Assembly (NCBI GenBank): GCA_963772375.1
Contig: CAVYXG010000001.1
Span: 744,001-808,000 of the forward strand
Length of the DNA: 64,000 nt
Reading direction: 5' to 3'
Source of the DNA: DATBHM01 sp963772375
GTDB lineage: Bacteria > Actinomycetota > UBA4738 > JACQTL01
The notes below the pieces were generated by a model, which was not told the origin of the DNA, did no database searches, and saw only the letters and a list, made by a program, of their open reading frames with translations. This document shows positions 59,543-64,000 of this stretch, in pieces. Every line of letters begins with the position of its first letter. Within the stretch, counting starts at the first letter, position 1. The translations under genes were made by a program, and so were the position numbers.

Positions 59543-60493
59543 GTGCGCGCGGCGGTGCTGTTCCCCGGCCAGGGTTCCCAATACGAAGGCATGGCCGACC
59601 CGTGGTCCACCCACGAGGCCGGTGCGGCCGTGTTCTCCCGTCTGTCCGAGTCGTGGGGGCGCGACCTCGTCGAGCTGTGCCGCGACGCGGCCGCCCTGGC
59701 CACCACCGAGCTGGTTCAGCCCGCGCTGTTCGCATGCGACCTCGCCGCGTTCCGGGTGCTCCAGGCCGACGGCGTGCGGTTCGAGGCCGCGGCCGGCCAC
59801 TCCCTCGGCGAGTTCGTCGCGCTGGTCGCGTCTGGTGTCCTCGCCGACGTCGACGCGTTCCACATCGTCATCACGCGGGGTCGCGCGATGCAGCAGGCCT
59901 CCGACGTCACGCCCTCCGGCATGACGGCCGTCATCGGCCTCTCCTCAGCCGAGGCCGCCGAGATCTGCCGCGTGGCCGGCCGGGGCGACGTGCTCGAGGT
60001 GGCGAACGAGAACGCCGCGAAGCAGGTCGTGCTGTCCGGGTCGATCCCGGCGATCGAACGCGCTGAGGAGGCCGCGCGATCGAACGGCGCCAAGGCCATC
60101 CGGTTGCGGGTGGCCGGCGCGTTCCACTCGCCGCTGATGCGTCCGGCGCAGGAGCCCGTTCGCGAGGCGCTGTCCCGCGCGACGTTCCACCCGCCGACGA
60201 TGGCGCTGGTCCCGAACGTCAGCGGGCGGGTCACCCGCGAGTCGTCGGCCCTCCGCGACCTGCTGTCGCGCCACATCGTCGCGCCGGTCCGGTGGGAGCG
60301 CTCGATGCGGGCGCTGGCCGAGACGGGCGCCGACACGTTCGTGGAGGCCGGGCCCGGCGACGTGCTGTCGAAGCTGGTGCGCCGCAACGTCCCCGGCGTC
60401 ACGGCGGTCCCGGTGGGGTCGCCGGCCGACGCGGCAGCGTTCGCCGCGGGCCTCGGAACGACCGAGCCCGCCCTGTCGGAGGAGCGAGCATGA
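59543..60493 (+). CDS. fabD: Malonyl-CoA:ACP acyltransferase
   Basis: 316 residues. AAVLFPGQGSQYEGM opens it, the nucleophile motif is AAGHSLGEFVAL (Ser87), and VAGAFHSPLMRPA holds the catalytic histidine; PVRWERSMRALAETGADTFV and EAGPGDVLSKLVRR close the fold. It loads malonyl groups on ACP for chain elongation. The GTG at 59543 was chosen because GGAG precedes it and the preceding residues are unlike FabD; an ATG at 59489 is in frame. First gene of the fatty-acid operon. Confidence 0.94.
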   Translation: MRAAVLFPGQGSQYEGMADPWSTHEAGAAVFSRLSESWGRDLVELCRDAAALATTELVQPALFACDLAAFRVLQADGVRFEAAAGHSLGEFVALVASGVLADVDAFHIVITRGRAMQQASDVTPSGMTAVIGLSSAEAAEICRVAGRGDVLEVANENAAKQVVLSGSIPAIERAEEAARSNGAKAIRLRVAGAFHSPLMRPAQEPVREALSRATFHPPTMALVPNVSGRVTRESSALRDLLSRHIVAPVRWERSMRALAETGADTFVEAGPGDVLSKLVRRNVPGVTAVPVGSPADAAAFAAGLGTTEPALSEERA

Positions 60494-60801
60494 GCACGAT
60501 GATCGAAGTGCCCGTCGACGAGGTCCTCGAGGTGGAGGTCCACCACGGCGAGCCGACCGACATCCCGATCCACCTGCTGGTGACCGCGGTCGGGGGCCGC
60601 CTCCGCGTCCTTCCTCCCGAGCGGTTCTGGCGCGGGCACGAGGTCGTCGAGCCCGGGCAGGCCGTGGCCGTCGTCGAGCCCGGCGACCGGACCGAGCACG
60701 TGGTGCGCTCCCCGGTGCGGGGTAGGCTTGGCGCCGTGCTGGGACGCGACGGCGAGCTCGTGAGGCCTGGCCAGGCAGTGGCCTGGGTGGAGCGGGAGTG
60801 A
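60490..60801 (+). CDS. Lipoyl/biotinyl-like small domain protein without the acceptor lysine
   Basis: 103 residues, overlapping the fabD stop by four bases (ATGA) and fabH start likewise. The C-terminal half, VVRSPVRGRLGAVLGRDGEL then VRPGQAVAWVE, has the 'S-P-x-x-G-x-L...G-x-x-V-x-x-G-Q-x-x-A-x-x-E' pattern of biotinyl/lipoyl attachment domains, and EVVEPGQAVAVVEPGD looks like a second half-motif. The hairpin lysine (MKM or DKA) is missing, so it cannot be modified in the usual way. Its place between fabD and fabH suggests a role in fatty-acid synthesis. Confidence 0.75.
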   Translation: MSTMIEVPVDEVLEVEVHHGEPTDIPIHLLVTAVGGRLRVLPPERFWRGHEVVEPGQAVAVVEPGDRTEHVVRSPVRGRLGAVLGRDGELVRPGQAVAWVERE

Positions 60802-61829
60802 CCCCGGCCGGCGGGCGGTTCGCCGCCATCGCGGCCACCGGCTCCGCGCTCCCCGGCCGCGTCGTTCAGAACTCGTTCTTCGAGTCGCTCGTCGACACCA
60901 ACGACGAGTGGATCGTCGACCGCACGGGCATCCGGGAACGACGGTTCGCCGGCGACGGCGAGACCACGGCCACGCTGTCGACGGACGCCGCGCGGTCGGC
61001 GCTCGAGGCGGCGGGGATGTCCCCGGACCGGCTCGACCTCATCGTGGTGGCGACGGTCACGCCCGACCGGCTGCTCCCGTCCGCCGCCGTGATGGTGCAG
61101 GACGCGCTCGGGGTGTCGTGCCCGGCGTTCGACGTCAACGCGGCCTGCGCGGGGTTCTCCTACGGAACGTCCGTCGCCCGGGCCATGGTGGAGTCGGGAG
61201 CGTCGGACATCGTGCTGGTGGTGGGCGCCGAGACGCTGTCGCGCCGGATCAACATGGAGGACCGCACGACCTGCGTGCTGTTCGGCGACGGCGCCGGCGC
61301 GGCGATCTTCGTTCCGTCGGAGGAACCGGGCCTCATGGCGACCAACCTGTTCGCCGACGGCACGGCCGCCAAGCTCCTGACGATCCCCGCGGGCGGAACC
61401 GCGCAGCCGGATCCCGACGAGCCGCCGATCGACGCGATCGTCATGAGGAGCGGGAGCGAGGTCTACAAGCGGGCGGTCGTCGGCATGACCGACGCCTGCC
61501 GGTCGCTGCTGGAGAAGGCCGGCGTGGCGGCCGAGGACGTGCGGTGGCTGATCCCCCACCAGGCCAACGCCCGGATCATGAAGACGGTGGCCGACCGGCT
61601 GGGGTTCGGCCCGGACCGCGTGATCTCCGACGTCGAGCGAATCGGGAACACCTCGGCCGCGTCCGTGCCCATCGCGCTGGACGAGGCGTGGCGGGACGGC
61701 CGGATCCGTCGCGGGGACCTGGTGCTGATGACGTCGTTCGGGGCCGGGATGGCGTGGGGCGCCTCGCTCGTGAAGTGGACGGCCGCGAACGTGCCGGCGC
61801 CGGCGGTGGCCGGGGGGACGACGGCGTGA
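60798..61829 (+). CDS. fabH: 3-oxoacyl-ACP synthase III
   Basis: 343 residues from GTG overlapping the previous stop. DEWIVDRTGIRERRFA is the N-terminal signature, the nucleophile is Cys117 in NAACAGFSYG, and the catalytic His and Asn are in WLIPHQANARIM and IGNTSAASVPIALDEA. FabH starts chains by condensing acyl-CoA with malonyl-ACP. The primer (acetyl or branched) cannot be read. Stop overlaps fabG by four bases. Confidence 0.96.
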   Translation: MTPAGGRFAAIAATGSALPGRVVQNSFFESLVDTNDEWIVDRTGIRERRFAGDGETTATLSTDAARSALEAAGMSPDRLDLIVVATVTPDRLLPSAAVMVQDALGVSCPAFDVNAACAGFSYGTSVARAMVESGASDIVLVVGAETLSRRINMEDRTTCVLFGDGAGAAIFVPSEEPGLMATNLFADGTAAKLLTIPAGGTAQPDPDEPPIDAIVMRSGSEVYKRAVVGMTDACRSLLEKAGVAAEDVRWLIPHQANARIMKTVADRLGFGPDRVISDVERIGNTSAASVPIALDEAWRDGRIRRGDLVLMTSFGAGMAWGASLVKWTAANVPAPAVAGGTTA

Positions 61830-62563
61830 CCTCGCGCGTGGCGGTCGTGACGGGTGGGTCGCGCGGCATCGGCCGTGCGTGCGCCCTCGCACTCGGCGAC
61901 GCCGGGTGGTCCGTCGCGGTCGGGTTCCGGTCCGGCGAGGGCGAGGCCAAGGACGTCGCCGGCGCGATCGAGGACGGCGGCGGACGGGCCATGACGCTCG
62001 CGCTCGACACGTCCGACGAGGCCCGCATCGCCGAGGCGTTCCGGGAGGTGGCCGAGAAGATGGGGCCGGTCACCGGCCTGGTGAACAACGCCGGCATCAG
62101 CCGCGACGGGCTCACCGTGAAGTACCCGACCGACGAGTACGACCGGACGATGGCGGTGAACGCACGGGGGTCGTTCCTCTGCTCGCGGACCGCACTCCGG
62201 TCGATGCTCCGGGAGCGGTTCGGACGGATCGTCAACATCTCCTCCGCGGTCGCCCTGCACGGGAACGCCGGCCAGGTCGCGTACGCGGCGTCGAAGGCCG
62301 CGATGATCGGCATGACGCGGTCGCTGGCGCGCGAGGTGGGATCGAGGGGCATCACGGTGAACGCCATCTGCCCCGGCCTCATCTCGACCGACCTGACCGA
62401 CGCGCTGCCGGACGAGGCGCACCGGTTCCTGCTGGACCGGACGCCGGCCGGCCGGCCGGGGACGCCGGAGGAGGTGGCCTCCTCCGTCCGGTTCCTGATG
62501 GGCGACGAGGCGGCGTACGTGAACGGGGCGGTGCTCACCGTGGACGGTGGGCTGACCGCGTAG
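61826..62563 (+). CDS. fabG: 3-oxoacyl-ACP reductase
   Basis: 245 residues, GTG start. The Rossmann motif is VTGGSRGIGRACALAL, NNAGISRDGL follows, and the SDR tetrad includes Ser in VNISSAVALHGNAGQ, then YAASKAAMIGM with Tyr and Lys. The C-terminal SSVRFLMGDEAAYVNGAVLT and VDGGLTA complete a FabG. It reduces the keto group with NADPH. Tightly overlapped with fabH. Confidence 0.95.
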   Translation: MTSRVAVVTGGSRGIGRACALALGDAGWSVAVGFRSGEGEAKDVAGAIEDGGGRAMTLALDTSDEARIAEAFREVAEKMGPVTGLVNNAGISRDGLTVKYPTDEYDRTMAVNARGSFLCSRTALRSMLRERFGRIVNISSAVALHGNAGQVAYAASKAAMIGMTRSLAREVGSRGITVNAICPGLISTDLTDALPDEAHRFLLDRTPAGRPGTPEEVASSVRFLMGDEAAYVNGAVLTVDGGLTA

Positions 62564-62625
62564 GCAACGGTGCAGGGCATGCCGGCGGTCGCCGGTACCC
62601 TCTCGGAGAAGGAGGAGGAAGGGAC

Positions 62626-62877
62626 ATGGACCGCAACGAGATCGAGGCGAAGGTTCGCAAGGTGCTGGCGGAGCAGCTGGCGGTGGACGAGAGCCAGGTG
62701 ACGCCATCCGCGCGCTTCGCGGAGGACCTCAACGCCGACTCACTCGACCTGACCGAGGCCGTGCTGGCTCTCGAGGACGAGATGGGCATCGAGATCCCCG
62801 AGGAGGAGATGGAGAAGGTCAAGACCGTCGGTCAGGCGATCGACCTCGTGGCCTCCAAGCTCGGGGTGGCGGCCTGA
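62626..62877 (+). CDS. acpP: Acyl carrier protein
   Basis: 83 residues, acidic, MDRNEIEAKVRKVLAEQLAV with FAEDLNADSLDLTEAVLALE, where Ser39 of DSLD carries the phosphopantetheine arm. EEEMEKVKTVGQAIDLV completes the four-helix bundle. GGAGGAGG lies upstream of the ATG. The 62-base gap after fabG is the largest in this operon and could allow a separate start of transcription for the abundant ACP. Confidence 0.96.
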   Translation: MDRNEIEAKVRKVLAEQLAVDESQVTPSARFAEDLNADSLDLTEAVLALEDEMGIEIPEEEMEKVKTVGQAIDLVASKLGVAA

Positions 62878-62920
62878 TCGCGGCCGCAACGACACGTCGG
62901 GCGACCACCTGGTGGCTGCC

Positions 62921-64000
62921 GTGAGCGAACACGCCGAGCGCCGCCGCGTCGTCGTCACGGGCATCGGGCCGGTCACACCGGTGGGCATCGGCGTCGACGA
63001 CTTCTGGAAGGGGCTGTCCACCGGGCGCAACGGCGTCCGGCGGATCGAGCGGTTCGATCCGTCCGGCCTCCCGGTCCAGCTGGCCGGCGAGGTCCCCGAC
63101 TTCGAGCCGACCGACTTCCTCGAGCCGAAGGAGGTCAAGCGGACCGACCGCGTCGTGCACCTGGCGGTGTCGGCCGCGCATCTCGCGTACGAGGACGCCG
63201 GCAAACCCGAGATCACCGGCGAGCGGACGGGGGTGGTCATCTCGACGGGCATCGGCGGTATCGAGACCCTGCTCGACGCCCACAAGGTGCTGCTGGAGCG
63301 GGGGCCCGGCCGGGTGAGCGCCTTCATGGTCCCCGGCCTCATGGCGAACGCCTCCGCCGGACACATCGCCATGCACTTCGGCCTGACCGGGCCGAACATG
63401 TGCATCGTCACGGCGTGCGCGGCGGGCGCGCACGGCATCGGCGAGGCCTACCGCATGGTGCGCGACGGGATGATCGACGTGGCGCTGGCCGGCGGGACCG
63501 AGGCGGCGGTCGTCCCGCTCACGCTCGCCGCGTTCGCCCAGATGCAGGCGCTCACGAGGAACCCCGACCCGGAGACGGCCTCCCGGCCGTTCGACGCCGA
63601 GCGCGACGGGTTCGTCATGTCCGAGGGCGCCACCGTGCTGGTGCTCGAGTCCGAGGAGCATGCCCGCGCCCGGAGCGCGCGGATCTACGGCGAGATCGCC
63701 GGGTACGGCGCGTCGGCGGACGCGTTCCATATCACACAGCCCGAGCCCAGCGGCTCCGGCGCGGCGATCGCGATCCGCCTGGCCCTCCGCGACGCCGGCG
63801 CCTCCCCCGCGGACGTCGGATACATCAACGCGCACGGCACCTCGACGCCGCTCAACGACGCCGCCGAGACCGCCGCCATCAAGGCCGCGCTCGGCGAGGA
63901 TGTTGCGCGCAGCATCCCGGTGTCGTCGACCAAGTCCATGACCGGCCACCTGACCGGCGCGGCCGGTGCGCTCGAGGCCGGGGCCACGGCGCTCGCCGTC
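62921..64000 (+). CDS. fabF: 3-oxoacyl-ACP synthase II, partial
   Basis: 360 codons run to the right edge with no stop; the usual length is about 410, so roughly 50 residues are missing. VVVTGIGPVTPVGIGVDDFW opens it, the nucleophile is Cys166 in CIVTACAAGAHG, and the two histidines are in INAHGTSTPLND and STKSMTGHLTGAAGA. It elongates acyl-ACP. GTG start; another GTG nine bases earlier is possible. Confidence 0.94.
   Translation, partial: MSEHAERRRVVVTGIGPVTPVGIGVDDFWKGLSTGRNGVRRIERFDPSGLPVQLAGEVPDFEPTDFLEPKEVKRTDRVVHLAVSAAHLAYEDAGKPEITGERTGVVISTGIGGIETLLDAHKVLLERGPGRVSAFMVPGLMANASAGHIAMHFGLTGPNMCIVTACAAGAHGIGEAYRMVRDGMIDVALAGGTEAAVVPLTLAAFAQMQALTRNPDPETASRPFDAERDGFVMSEGATVLVLESEEHARARSARIYGEIAGYGASADAFHITQPEPSGSGAAIAIRLALRDAGASPADVGYINAHGTSTPLNDAAETAAIKAALGEDVARSIPVSSTKSMTGHLTGAAGALEAGATALAV

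Overview
The window is high-GC bacterial DNA. GTG and TTG starts are frequent and many genes overlap by four bases. The gene orders rne-rplU-rpmA-obgE-nadD-rsfS, mreB-mreC-mreD-mrdA-rodA and fabD-fabH-fabG-acpP-fabF, together with families such as DUF6325, DUF929, DUF1269, dodecin and NiCoT, point to an uncultured member of the Actinomycetota. No rRNA or other marker is present that would fix the class.

There are two very different halves. Positions 1 to about 40,600 are an accessory region of small, mostly unlinked genes: a carboxymuconolactone decarboxylase-like protein divergent from a LuxR/MalT-type regulator, stress-associated small proteins (SHOCT, NTF2-like, DUF6325, DUF1269, DUF1622), an anaerobic sulfatase-maturase-like radical SAM enzyme, a nickel/cobalt permease behind a Nur-like operator, a Crp/Fnr regulator, an IS630 element, a rifamycin phosphotransferase, an lgt-DUF929-VKOR envelope-thiol operon, a hydrolase-adenylate cyclase fusion, a cytochrome-b/sulfite-oxidase-type fusion, a stand-alone NuoF homologue, and a MacAB-like efflux operon. 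At least eight genes here are broken: SulP, DUF202, an amino-acid permease, hemerythrin, the ABC ATPase, the ABC permease, the DUF5666 protein and a protease-like C-terminus. The permease is remarkable because its segments alternate between the two strands.

This half also carries a family of direct repeats whose head matches the 3' end of a tRNA-Ala(GGC) gene at 39640-39712. One copy (35118-35144) matches the tRNA end plus 11 flanking bases at 26 of 27 positions and brackets the efflux operon. More diverged copies near 22,360, 26,520 and 28,200 are spaced between other cargo blocks. I read this as tandem accretion of small islands at one tRNA gene, with no integrase left in the window.

Positions 40,657 to 64,000 are core genome with no broken genes: dodecin, rsfS, nadD, a complete group II intron lying just after the stop codon of the preceding gene, a DinB-like protein, obgE, rpmA, rplU and rne, then a receiver-histidine kinase hybrid converging on the rod-shape operon (rodA, PBP2, mreD, mreC, mreB), a Ser/Thr kinase, a putative 2-oxoglutarate/iron oxygenase, and the type II fatty-acid synthesis operon, which runs off the right edge within fabF.
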